Shown here one piece after another: positions 46,806-55,330 of a stretch of 64,000 bases of DNA; position 1 is the stretch's first letter, and the number at the start of each line of letters is the position of its first letter. A model generated the notes under the pieces. It was not told where the DNA came from and made no database searches. It saw only the letters and a list, made by a program, of their open reading frames with translations. The stretch comes from CAVVEQ01 sp963747315 (lineage in GTDB: Bacteria; Chloroflexota; Anaerolineae; Anaerolineales; Anaerolineaceae). A program made the position numbers and the translations under genes. The stretch is taken from assembly GCA_963747315.1 (NCBI GenBank), contig CAVVEQ010000013.1, positions 248,001-312,000 on the forward strand. Reading direction: 5' to 3'.

Positions 46806-47670
46806 TCAGGGGAGATGCAGGGTGTAAACCGGGTATCTTTCCCCGGTAAACTCAAAGCCCATTCGTTTATATAGTGCCAGGGAGGCTTGATTATCGGATT
46901 GGGTATTGACCGTGAGATCTTCAATCCCTAGATGCTTACATTGTTTAATCAGGTCAGCGATTAAATTCCTGCCAATTTGTTGATTCTGGAAGCGAGGTTC
47001 CACAGCAAGCCTGGCCAGGTGCGCGGAATTAGGGGAGGTAGTCGATAGCTGGTAACCGACGATCTCTCCACCGGAAATTGCCACGGTAACATAACCAGCC
47101 TGTTCGATAGCTGGTTGCATTGTAACGAGCGGTTGTTGCCACATCCGATCGAACGACCTTTCATCCACGGCGGCGATCTGCGGGATATCATTCGGGGTAC
47201 GCCTCCCGTATTTCCACATGGATGAACGATTGATCACAGACATTTTCGGTGATACGAATCGAAAGCCCTACCACGTCTTGAAGGTGGTAAAAACCGGAAT
47301 TTTCCAGCAATTCCCTGAACCAGATTGCAAATCCAAGCCCGCAGAGAATTTCAATCCCGGACGAGGTGGAGCGCTGCACCGTGGAATCAAGGAGAGCTGT
47401 CCAGGCGTTTCGAATTTGGACATTCTTGTTGGTAACGAACAACCTGATCCAACCGATTCCCGGAGGGCAGGGCGGGCATGCGAGCGCGGCCGCATCACCT
47501 CCAGTATTTTCAAGGATCAAATATGGTTGTTCACCCAGCCATTCTTGTGGAGAAAACCAATCAAGGTGTCGGTGATAAAACTCATGATCATCGATAAGCG
47601 AACGAATAATCTCGCGGTCACTGGGCCCGGCAGTACGAATTTTCGGATCAAAAGAGAGGATTTCTTGCAC
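46806..47670 (-). CDS. Tandem GNAT acetyltransferase, one frameshift
   Basis: Two GNAT-like domains joined into one protein. The N-terminal domain (47670 to about 47260) is divergent. The C-terminal domain carries HLARLAVEPRFQNQQIGRNL with the acetyl-CoA loop and ALYKRMGFEF. The halves lie in different frames; deleting one base near 47199 joins VEIREATPNDIPQIAAV, the typical GNAT start. Substrate unknown. It is followed by a TPR gene 4 bases upstream on the same strand, so the cluster is likely an operon. Confidence 0.78.
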
Positions 47671-47673
47671 CGT

Positions 47674-48225
47674 TTATTTGGAATTGATACCCATATACCC
47701 AAAAAGGGTATCCAGCAGTTTCTTCAGCGGCTTTTCCTTGCCAGTTAGTTTTTCTTTATCCTGCAGAGCGCCGTACATACTCACCGTGGCGTCCATTTTA
47801 TTACCGGCACGGATCTGTAATGCGGAGATCTTTTTCATGACCTGACTTCGCATTTCCCGTTCGTTCGATGCTTTCAATAATGCAGCGCTATCCTGGTAAA
47901 AGGCAAGCGCTTCCGGATCACGGTGCAATTCTTCCAATGCAGCTGCCTGGTTTGCAAATGCCATGGCCTGGTGAACTTTATCTCCACTTTGCATAAATAT
48001 ATGGTCAGTTCCCGAGGCGGCATCCAGGGCCGCCTGGGCATTGCCGGATTGCAGGTGAGCAACGCTGCAATTATTCATCTGTTCGGCAGCATCAACGTCT
48101 TCCCCGCGAATCCGGTAGGACTCCGCAGCTTTCCGATAGAGTTCGGCAGCTTGAATATAATTCTTCCTGCCATAGTATTTTTTAGCCTCTTTTACGAGGT
48201 CCTGAGGAGATTTTATTTCAGACAT
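47674..48225 (-). CDS. TPR-repeat protein
   Basis: A 183-residue soluble protein with several TPR units: AAELYRKAAESYRIRGEDVD, then AEQMNNCSVAHLQSGNAQAA, AMAFANQAAALEELHRDPEA and ALLKASNEREMRSQV. No catalytic domain or signal peptide. It lies between the GNAT gene and the XRE regulator, in a minus-strand run with 3-4 base gaps. Role unknown. Confidence 0.75.
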   Translation of the reverse strand: MSEIKSPQDLVKEAKKYYGRKNYIQAAELYRKAAESYRIRGEDVDAAEQMNNCSVAHLQSGNAQAALDAASGTDHIFMQSGDKVHQAMAFANQAAALEELHRDPEALAFYQDSAALLKASNEREMRSQVMKKISALQIRAGNKMDATVSMYGALQDKEKLTGKEKPLKKLLDTLFGYMGINSK

Positions 48226-48228
48226 GGA

Positions 48229-48909
48229 TCAATAGGTGATATCGAGGATGTTTTCGGCGATGCCACGCAATTTTTCCACGCTGGTCTGGCTCAATTTCAT
48301 CGCCAGTTCCAGGTAGGGTAAATTGATGGGTTTGACGATGAAATGCTGGATTTCCAGGGGGAGTTCCATAAACTGATCCACCATGCTCTTTGATTCCCGC
48401 CAGTGACCAAATCGTCCGTGGCTGACATAAAAGGATTCCATCGGGATTGAGAGCGCGGAGGCCAAAAGCTCCAAATCTGTGACTGGAATGGGTAACTCGC
48501 CCCGCTCATAGCGACCAATCCGGGCTGATGGAATACCTGTGGTTGTGGATAATGATTTTAAAGACGCATGGGAATTATCCCGCGCCAGTCTCAACCGGGC
48601 AGCGATCACCCGGTTGCGAACTTGCAGGAACTGGTTGATGGATTTAGCTTCACTTTCGGCATCCCTGGATAACATGCTGGAGGGATTCCAGAAATGTTCG
48701 ACGGGGATGTTAAAGATATAGGCAAGTGCTTCCAATTCGCTGAGCGTGGGTGGAATACGCCCGGTCTCATACGCCTTGAAACGGCTGGTAGAAATCCCTA
48801 GAGCGCGCGCGCAGTCGATCACTTCTTTATCCGCAGCCTTACGCGAATCGAGGATCAATAAGCCGAACTTTTTTGCCCGAATGGAGGTAAGCTCTGGATT
48901 TGCGCTCAT
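48229..48909 (-). CDS. XRE-family regulator with two HTH domains
   Basis: A 226-residue protein with two Cro/C1-type HTH domains: VIDCARALGISTSRFKAYET (about residues 29-48) and LKSLSTTTGIPSARIGRYER (about 117-136), each followed by a helix of the EALAYIFNIPVEHFW or LELLASALSIPMESFY type. A C-terminal helical part follows. Doubled HTHs suggest binding to paired half-sites. Its TATAAT-like element lies just upstream on the minus strand. The target is unknown; it heads the TPR/GNAT operon. Confidence 0.85.
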   Translation of the reverse strand: MSANPELTSIRAKKFGLLILDSRKAADKEVIDCARALGISTSRFKAYETGRIPPTLSELEALAYIFNIPVEHFWNPSSMLSRDAESEAKSINQFLQVRNRVIAARLRLARDNSHASLKSLSTTTGIPSARIGRYERGELPIPVTDLELLASALSIPMESFYVSHGRFGHWRESKSMVDQFMELPLEIQHFIVKPINLPYLELAMKLSQTSVEKLRGIAENILDITY

Positions 48910-48966
48910 GGAGACCTTCCTAATTAATTATTATAGCATCTACACAAATTTATATTCGTGAGCGGC

Positions 48967-50277
48967 TTAGCGGGGTTTAGGGGTTTGCAAGGAGTTCGCT
49001 CCGAAGATCTCCGACCCCAGGTTATACCCGGCCACCTGAAGACGCGTTGTGAACATCGGCCGGATCCCGGTGGGTTTCAATTCACCGATGGCTTTACCAT
49101 CAGCCGTGGTGCCACTTTGACTATAAGTGAAGATCTCGGTCATGACGATCTTATCACCCTCCATGCCGTTAACCTCGGTGATCGAAACGATCTTACGGCT
49201 GCCATCCTTCAACCTGGATTGCTGGATGATGACATCGATGGCGGCTGCGATTTGTTCGCGGATGACTTTCAGTGGAAAATCAATACCTGCCATGAGGCAC
49301 ATCGTCTCCAGGCGGGAGGTCGCATCCCTCGGGGTATTGGCATGCAGCGTCGTAAGTGAGCCATCATGGCCGGTATTCATCGCCTGGAGCATATCCAGCG
49401 CCTCCGGGCCGCGGCATTCACCAACAACGATCCTATCCGGTCGCATGCGAAGCGAATTCTTCACCAAATCGCGTGTTGTTACAGAATTCCGACCTTCTGT
49501 ATCAGCCACCTTTGTTTCACAGCGAACAACATGAGGTTGCTGCAACTTTAATTCTGCAGCGTCTTCAATCGTAACGATTCGTTCGTTTGGCGGAATGAAT
49601 CCCGATAGAGCATTCAATAGGGTGGTTTTACCGGAACCTGTTCCCCCGGAGATGATGATATTTAATTTCGATATCACGCAAGCTCTCAGGAATTCAGCCA
49701 TATTCTTCGTCATGCTGCCACCTTCGATAAGCTGATCCATGGAGAGTTTCTCCTTCAGAAACTTTCGGATCGTGATCGAAGGACCATCGATGGCGACAGG
49801 CGGGATGATGGCATTCACCCGGGATCCATCCGGAAGGCGGGCATCTACCATGGGGCTGTCAGCGTCGATCCGCCTTCCCAGGGGAAGGATGATGCGGTCG
49901 ATCAATCGCAGCACTTCCTCATCGTTCTCGAAGACGACTGTGGATTTCATCAGGACCCCGGCTCTTTCGATATACACCTCTTTCGCGCCGTTCACCATGA
50001 CTTCTGTGATATCCGGGTCATCCAGAAGCGGTTGTATGGGACCAAAACCGATCAACTCATCCAGGATCACCTTGAAAACCGTATCTCTCAAACCGGGGGA
50101 GAGATCCAGTTTTGTGCTCTGGTAGCCCTGTTCGAGCAACTGGGAAACCACCTGCCTGCGCTGTTCGGGGGGGATCTGCTGGGATTCCAGCGAGCGGGTG
50201 ATATATGTTTTGAGGTAAGCTTTCAGCTTATCTGGGTCGACGACCTGCATGGCGGCAGTGCTGCGCGGATCGTTCAT
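48967..50277 (-). CDS. cpaF: CpaF/TadA-type secretion ATPase
   Basis: A 436-residue ATPase of the type II/IV secretion superfamily, the motor of Tad/Flp pili. Walker A ISGGTGSGKTTLLNAL, ERIVTIEDAAELKLQQPHV, Walker B-region RIVVGECRGPEALDMLQAMN and GHDGSLTTLHANTP are complete. The Tad membrane proteins (TadB/C) and pilin are not found nearby, so this ATPase appears orphaned in the window. It overlaps the upstream 98-residue gene start by 4 bases. Confidence 0.92.
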   Translation of the reverse strand: MNDPRSTAAMQVVDPDKLKAYLKTYITRSLESQQIPPEQRRQVVSQLLEQGYQSTKLDLSPGLRDTVFKVILDELIGFGPIQPLLDDPDITEVMVNGAKEVYIERAGVLMKSTVVFENDEEVLRLIDRIILPLGRRIDADSPMVDARLPDGSRVNAIIPPVAIDGPSITIRKFLKEKLSMDQLIEGGSMTKNMAEFLRACVISKLNIIISGGTGSGKTTLLNALSGFIPPNERIVTIEDAAELKLQQPHVVRCETKVADTEGRNSVTTRDLVKNSLRMRPDRIVVGECRGPEALDMLQAMNTGHDGSLTTLHANTPRDATSRLETMCLMAGIDFPLKVIREQIAAAIDVIIQQSRLKDGSRKIVSITEVNGMEGDKIVMTEIFTYSQSGTTADGKAIGELKPTGIRPMFTTRLQVAGYNLGSEIFGANSLQTPKPR

Positions 50278-50570
50278 GATTGCTCCTGCAATGATTCTTC
50301 ATCCAGTGGAATGATCCAGACGATCTGTGAAATTTGTACTGCCAGAAAGGCAGCTTCCTGTACCTTTTTTCCCGCGTCATTGAAAATCACCGCGTCGGTA
50401 ACTGGAAGGAACGATTCATGCTTTTCCAATTCATCGATCAAGCGGTCCTCCAAACCGATGTAAACGTATCCTTCGATCCGTTGTAGGTTCGTCTGGATGA
50501 TCGCATGGACTTTTTGTTTTTTGACCACCTTGGTGAAGATCTTGCCTTTTTCATCGAATTGGGTGAACAT
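50274..50570 (-). CDS. Conserved small protein of unknown function, coupled to cpaF
   Basis: A 98-residue protein, not recognised. It is predicted mixed alpha/beta: KVHAIIQTNLQRIEGYVYIG, then LIDELEKHESFLPVTDAVIF, then FLAVQISQIVWIIPL. No signal peptide or membrane segment. Its stop overlaps the cpaF start (ATGA-type), so it is translated with cpaF and may work with it. The response regulator lies upstream on the same strand. Confidence 0.6.
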   Translation of the reverse strand: MFTQFDEKGKIFTKVVKKQKVHAIIQTNLQRIEGYVYIGLEDRLIDELEKHESFLPVTDAVIFNDAGKKVQEAAFLAVQISQIVWIIPLDEESLQEQS

Positions 50571-50586
50571 GAAATGATCCCTGCTT

Positions 50587-51288
50587 TCAATGTTTGTTTT
50601 CTTCCAGGGGGGGCATCAGGTAGCCCAACCCTGAACGGGTGACGATATGAACCGGAGAGTGAGGATTATCCTCCAGCTTTTGGCGGAGGCGGGCAATACT
50701 TACCCAGAGGATCTCTTTATCATCTTTATACTGGTTTCCCCAAACAGCCATCAAAAGGTCTTCCGCGGTAAGAACCTGACCGATATTATGGGCGAATTGG
50801 ATCAACAGACGGTATTCGGTGGCAGATAAATAAACCTGTTTATCGTCGCGCCAGACCTCCGCGCGGGCAAAGTCGATCTTGAGATTGCCATGCGAAAAAT
50901 ATCTGCTCTGGGTGATCTCATCTTCCTGGGTTTTTGCCCTGCGCAAGACCGCACGAACCCTGGCGACAAGCTCTGTGACGGAGAAAGGTTTTACCACGTA
51001 ATCATCCGCACCGACATTAAGCCCGCGCACACGGTCCTGTTCTTCTCCGCGCGCTGTCAGAATGATGATCGGCACATTGGAGAATTGGCGGATGCGCTCG
51101 CAGGTGGTGATGCCATCCAGCTTGGGCATCATCACATCCAGGATCACCAAGTCTGGTTGTTTTGTGGCAACGAGATCGAGTGCTGCTTCACCATCCGATG
51201 CGGTGATCACCTCGTAACCTTCAGGTTCGAGATTTACCTTGAGTAGTCGCAGGTAAAGCGGTTCGTCATCAACAGCAAGGATTTTCAT
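50587..51288 (-). CDS. OmpR/PhoB-family response regulator
   Basis: A 233-residue two-component regulator. The receiver domain has the phosphoacceptor site in PDLVILDVMMPKLDG, with VKPFSVTELVARV and its conserved Lys. The C-terminal winged helix includes LSATEYRLLIQFAHNIGQVL and SIARLRQKLEDNPHSPVHIV. Two histidine kinases lie just upstream and are the likely partners. Confidence 0.94.
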   Translation of the reverse strand: MKILAVDDEPLYLRLLKVNLEPEGYEVITASDGEAALDLVATKQPDLVILDVMMPKLDGITTCERIRQFSNVPIIILTARGEEQDRVRGLNVGADDYVVKPFSVTELVARVRAVLRRAKTQEDEITQSRYFSHGNLKIDFARAEVWRDDKQVYLSATEYRLLIQFAHNIGQVLTAEDLLMAVWGNQYKDDKEILWVSIARLRQKLEDNPHSPVHIVTRSGLGYLMPPLEENKH

Positions 51289-51321
51289 TTATTTTATCCT
51301 CATTGAACATTGATCGCCTTT

Positions 51322-52530
51322 TTATAAACCGGCTGGCGACGGCAGCCAGACACGGAAGGTGGTTCCCTTTCCCAATTCTGATTCGGCGGAGATTGAGCCT
51401 CCGTGAGCATCGAGGATCTGTTTACATATGAACAGACCAAGACCCGAGCCGTGCACAGAAGGGGAGTGCTCCGGAACGCGGAAAAACCGTTCAAACAAGT
51501 GGGGCAGATATTCCTGGGCGATCCCTGGCCCCGAATCACGAAGGTAAACAGCCGCTCCCGCTTTTTCAGGCCGGATGGTGATGATTACATCCGAGTCAGG
51601 AGCGTATTTCACAGCGTTCCCGAGAAGGTTCTCAAAAACCTGGGCAAGCCGGCGGGAATCGCCCTGGACTTTAGGCACGTCCTCGTCTATTTCCAAAAGG
51701 ATCTTCATCTCTGGGTGGTAGGATTTGATCCTTTGAACTACCCCGTTCATGACCGAATCCAACCTGACCGCCTGAAAATCCATGGGAAGCTGGCCGGATT
51801 GCAGGCGGGCGGAATCAAGAAGATTCCCGATCAGATCCTGCAGGTTATCTGTTTCCTGGTCGATGATCGCCAGGAACTCTTTTTGTGTTTTTTGGTTCCA
51901 TTCTGTATCTGATCGCAGAAGGGTGGTGGTATACCCTTTAATAAAACCAAGAGGACTACGCAGCTCATGCGTGATGGTGTTGATAAAATCTTCCTGAAGC
52001 TGAGCAGCCTGGTTTTGGATTTCCAGGGTTTGGATCTGCCGATCCATTTTTTGGATCTTCACCAGCGCAGCCACCTGGGTAGCGATAAATTCAGCCAGGA
52101 GGATGTCTTTATCAATAAATTCCGGACCACCAAACCGGATAAAGATCAAGGCTCCTTCCAATTCCTCCCGTGTACGAAGGGGTACCCCCAGCAGGAAAAC
52201 CTGTTTAAGCCGGTCGTCTGAATTATTGTCATCTGATAAACGCAGGAGAGTTTTTTGAGACTGCATCACCTGACTGGCAAAATCCTCCCCCCAACTTGCA
52301 TCCGGACCGGCAGATTTACCACGGCCTAGCGCACGCGCGTAGACAACATCCAAATTTTCTGCATCGGAATCGATGGCGTAGACCACCAGGTTGTCGAAGA
52401 TCATTTCAGCACGCAGGGAATTGATTATCCCCTCCATGCCTTCCTTCATCCGGGTGGAATGCAACGCCATCCGGATGATGGACTGTAAATCTTTCGAAAC
52501 GGCAGGCTCAGGACCTGCCTTGCTGCTCAT
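51322..52530 (-). CDS. GAF-domain sensor histidine kinase
   Basis: A 402-residue cytosolic histidine kinase. A GAF-like sensor domain (about residues 20-165) is followed by a coiled coil, HisKA with the phospho-His in NTITHELRSPLGFIKGY, and HATPase with NLLGNAVKYAP, DSGPGIAQEYLPHLFERFF and GSGLGLFICKQIL. No transmembrane helix is seen, so it senses inside the cell. It lies between another kinase and the response regulator. Confidence 0.92.
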   Translation of the reverse strand: MSSKAGPEPAVSKDLQSIIRMALHSTRMKEGMEGIINSLRAEMIFDNLVVYAIDSDAENLDVVYARALGRGKSAGPDASWGEDFASQVMQSQKTLLRLSDDNNSDDRLKQVFLLGVPLRTREELEGALIFIRFGGPEFIDKDILLAEFIATQVAALVKIQKMDRQIQTLEIQNQAAQLQEDFINTITHELRSPLGFIKGYTTTLLRSDTEWNQKTQKEFLAIIDQETDNLQDLIGNLLDSARLQSGQLPMDFQAVRLDSVMNGVVQRIKSYHPEMKILLEIDEDVPKVQGDSRRLAQVFENLLGNAVKYAPDSDVIITIRPEKAGAAVYLRDSGPGIAQEYLPHLFERFFRVPEHSPSVHGSGLGLFICKQILDAHGGSISAESELGKGTTFRVWLPSPAGL

Positions 52531-52551
52531 TTTGAATTATCCTCCCCACGA

Positions 52552-53568
52552 TCATGCGTTTACAGCCTTGAGACAAAATGAAAACGTACTGCCCTTTCCA
52601 AGAAGCGAATCAACCTCCACTGTCGATTCATGGGCATCAATGATCTGTTTTACCAGTGCAAGACCCAGACCAACTCCCTTGTATTTACGGGTGCTTGAGC
52701 CATCAAGCTGATGGAATGGTTCAAAGAGTTCATGGATGCGGTCATGCGGGATGCCAATTCCAGAATCGCGAACAAAAATTCGTACAAGTGAACCATCCGG
52801 GATGAATCCAAGCACAATCCTGCCACCCGAATCGGTAAATTTGATGGCATTCTCCAGCAATTCACGGATAACCCACGAGATCTTCTGGTAATCCGCAAAC
52901 ATGAGAATGGAATCATCAGGGTATTTTACAGTAATGGTAATTTCTTTCTCTTTTGCTTTGGATTGCATTTGGCTGAGGGCATCGATGCAAAGATCACGGA
53001 CATTTACTGTTTTAATGAGGATTGAGGTTACGCCGCGGTCCATATTGGCAAAAAGGATCAAGTCATCGATCAGCTTCTCGAGCCGGTTGGAGGCGTTCAT
53101 CATCGCCACCAGGGCAGATTTTTGATCTTCGGTGGTTGAACCCAAAGCCTCCTCAAGCAGCAGCGGTAAATATCCTTTGATGTGGGTCAGGGGAGTGCGG
53201 AGTTCGTGAGAAATGTTGGAAATAAATGCGGTCTTGGCTTTGCTTACCCTGGATAACTCCTCCAATGCGTTTTGAACTTCGAGTGTGCGCTGACGGACAC
53301 GTTCTTCGAGCTGCTGGTTGGATTCCTGTAGAGCATTTTTCAACCGGAGGATCTGCTCGGTAATGGCCTGGTCCAGGCGATTTTGATCGATGTATCCGAG
53401 ATCAATAATCACCCGCCCAAGAAGGACAGACTCCCCCCTTTTTTTTCTATCCGCCTGATTCTGCAAAGCCAGCTGTAATTGTTCGGTTGTTATGTAGCGG
53501 TTTTCCACCAAATAATCTCCCAGCCTGGGAACAAGCATTTCGGGGGTGAGGGAGGGGAGTGTTTGCAT
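52552..53568 (-). CDS. Histidine kinase with an N-terminal MshEN/GspE_N-like domain
   Basis: A 338-residue histidine kinase. Residues 12-75 carry the pattern LGDYLVENRYITTEQLQLAL followed by a second LGRVIIDLGYIDQNRLDQAI, the double repeat known from the N-terminus of GspE/MshE ATPases, which in MshE binds c-di-GMP. A coiled coil leads to HisKA (NISHELRTPLTHIKGYLPLL) and HATPase (LLENAIKFTD, DSGIGIPHDRIHELFEPF, GVGLGLALVKQII). No membrane segment. c-di-GMP binding is inferred from the domain pattern only. Confidence 0.82.
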   Translation of the reverse strand: MQTLPSLTPEMLVPRLGDYLVENRYITTEQLQLALQNQADRKKRGESVLLGRVIIDLGYIDQNRLDQAITEQILRLKNALQESNQQLEERVRQRTLEVQNALEELSRVSKAKTAFISNISHELRTPLTHIKGYLPLLLEEALGSTTEDQKSALVAMMNASNRLEKLIDDLILFANMDRGVTSILIKTVNVRDLCIDALSQMQSKAKEKEITITVKYPDDSILMFADYQKISWVIRELLENAIKFTDSGGRIVLGFIPDGSLVRIFVRDSGIGIPHDRIHELFEPFHQLDGSSTRKYKGVGLGLALVKQIIDAHESTVEVDSLLGKGSTFSFCLKAVNA

Positions 53569-53596
53569 TGGAAATCACTTTATATCAGAATTTAAT

Positions 53597-53625
53597 ATTG
53601 TAACCATGTGGAGAGTGGCGTGCAA
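53597..53625 (-). promoter_or_regulatory. Promoter of the MshEN-type histidine kinase
   Basis: On the minus strand TTGCAC (53625-53620) and TACAAT (53602-53597) are separated by 17 bases in the gap between parB and the kinase gene. The promoter would drive the kinase-kinase-regulator-cpaF run independently of parAB. Confidence 0.72.
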
Positions 53626-53667
53626 GAATGAATTCAGACCGCCATTCAGATACCCAACCCAAGGGAA

Positions 53668-54519
53668 CTATTTGATCCTGAACTTCTGGATAAGGTTTTC
53701 CAATTCTTCATCTGAAAAATAATGGATCGTAACCGTGCCGCCCTTCTTTCCATGATGAAGGGTAACCTTCGTGCCGAGCAGCCTGCGCAGCTCATTCTCA
53801 AGTTCGCGAATCTCGGGCGGGATGATGGTTGCCTGGGGGAGCTGAGGTTTTTCACCACCGAGCTTGCGAACCAGCGCTTCGGTCTGCCGAACATTTAGAT
53901 CTCCCTTCAGGATGGTGGAAAGGGCGGCATTTTGAGCCTGGGGTGTGCCCAGCCCGAGCAGCGCTCGGGCGTGACCTTCGCTAATCTGGCGGGTATCCAA
54001 AGCATTGCGCACCTGTTCGGATAGATTGAGCAACCGCAGAGTGTTGGTCACGGTCACCCGGCTTTTGCCAACCTGGTCGGCGATCTCTTCATGTGAAAGA
54101 CCGAAATCATCAGCCAGCTGCCTGTAGGCCTCCGCGGTTTCCAACGGTCCCAGGTCGCTGCGCTGGATATTCTCGATCAAAGCCAACTCCAGCCTTTCGC
54201 GGTCATCCGCTTCCCGCAAGATCACGGGTACTTTATCTAATCCAGCAAGCCGGCTGGCAAGAAGTCTCCGCTCACCGGCGATCAGGGTGTATTCGTCCGG
54301 GTTTTTCCCAGGAGAGACCAGGAGTGGTTGAAGGACACCATGTTCACGGATGGAGGCAGCCAATTCCTCCAGGCTGGAGGAGTCCATTTGTACACGCGGT
54401 TGGAACGGGTTGGGGACGATCTTTTCCGTCGAAACATACATACTGCCTTCAGAGGGTCGTTCCTCACTCCCGGGGATGAGCGCGTCCAACCCTTTTCCGA
54501 GACCACCTTTTCGAGCCAT
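53668..54519 (-). CDS. parB: Chromosome partitioning protein ParB
   Basis: A 283-residue ParB/Spo0J. The N-terminal GLGKGLDALIPG contacts ParA. The ParB/Srx-like CTPase domain includes NPFQPRVQMDSSSLEELAAS and AGERRLLASRLAGLDKVPV. The HTH region has LIENIQRSDLGPLETAEAYR and LSHEEIADQVGKSRVTVTNT. Start ATG 54519 (MARKGGLGK) is far more natural than an upstream in-frame ATG inside parA. Lies just after parA. No parS consensus was spotted nearby, but only a visual scan was done. Confidence 0.94.
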   Translation of the reverse strand: MARKGGLGKGLDALIPGSEERPSEGSMYVSTEKIVPNPFQPRVQMDSSSLEELAASIREHGVLQPLLVSPGKNPDEYTLIAGERRLLASRLAGLDKVPVILREADDRERLELALIENIQRSDLGPLETAEAYRQLADDFGLSHEEIADQVGKSRVTVTNTLRLLNLSEQVRNALDTRQISEGHARALLGLGTPQAQNAALSTILKGDLNVRQTEALVRKLGGEKPQLPQATIIPPEIRELENELRRLLGTKVTLHHGKKGGTVTIHYFSDEELENLIQKFRIK

Positions 54520-54538
54520 AGCTGCCTGCCTATCGAGA

Positions 54539-55324
54539 TCAGATTTCCGAAATTGAAGCCCCGTCCTGTTCCATGATCTCCCTGGCCAGCGCGGCGTAGG
54601 ATTGCCCGGCGTGCGATTCAGGAGCATGGACAGAGATGGGGATTCCCCTGGAGGGAGCCTCCGCGAGGTAAATGCTTCGGGGGATCATACTGTTAAAAAC
54701 CAGCTTGGGAAAATGACTTTTTACATCCTGGACGACATCCTGCCCGAGCCGGGTGCGACCATCGTACATTGTGAGAAGGATCCCGCGGGTTTTTAACCCT
54801 GGGAAAAGGCTGTTCTTTACCCGGCTCAATGTTTTCGTCAATTCACCCAGGCCTTCAAGCGCGAGGTATTCGCATTGAACCGGGATGATCACGCCATCCC
54901 GAGCCGCTACCAATCCATTTACTGTGAGGATGCTCAGAGATGGCGGGCAATCGATCAAAATATAGTCATATCTATCCTGGATAGGTTGGATCGCGTCCCA
55001 TAAGAGCGTTTCCCGGTTTTCCAATGCGATCAGTTCAACATCCGCGCCTGCCAGGGAGGGTGAGGATGGTAGTAGCGAGATCTTCAATTTGGGGTTATGC
55101 AGAACATGGTTGGCGATGCCAGCCGATCCGATCAGCACCTCATAGGTACCTTTTGTGACGGTTTGCTTATCGATCCCAAGCGACGAAGTTGCGTTGGCTT
55201 GAGGATCGAGGTCGATTAATAATACCCGTTGGCCAAAATTCGCCAGATATGCGCTGAGATTAATGGCAGTAGTGGTTTTACCCACGCCGCCCTTCTGATT
55301 CGCTAGAGTATATATCCTTGTCAT
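54539..55324 (-). CDS. parA: Chromosome partitioning ATPase ParA/Soj
   Basis: A 261-residue ParA with the deviant Walker A ANQKGGVGKTTTAINL, Walker A' VLLIDLDPQANATSSLG and Walker B DYILIDCPPSLSILTVNGL. It binds nonspecific DNA and moves ParB-parS complexes. It is paired with parB, while the PfkB-type kinase upstream ends only a few bases away. Confidence 0.96.
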   Translation of the reverse strand: MTRIYTLANQKGGVGKTTTAINLSAYLANFGQRVLLIDLDPQANATSSLGIDKQTVTKGTYEVLIGSAGIANHVLHNPKLKISLLPSSPSLAGADVELIALENRETLLWDAIQPIQDRYDYILIDCPPSLSILTVNGLVAARDGVIIPVQCEYLALEGLGELTKTLSRVKNSLFPGLKTRGILLTMYDGRTRLGQDVVQDVKSHFPKLVFNSMIPRSIYLAEAPSRGIPISVHAPESHAGQSYAALAREIMEQDGASISEI

Positions 55325-55330
55325 TTGCGT

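Noticed and set aside
53569..53667. Search for a parS site near parAB
   Set aside because: No sequence close to TGTTNCACGTGAAACA was seen by eye in or around parAB; only a full pattern search would be reliable.
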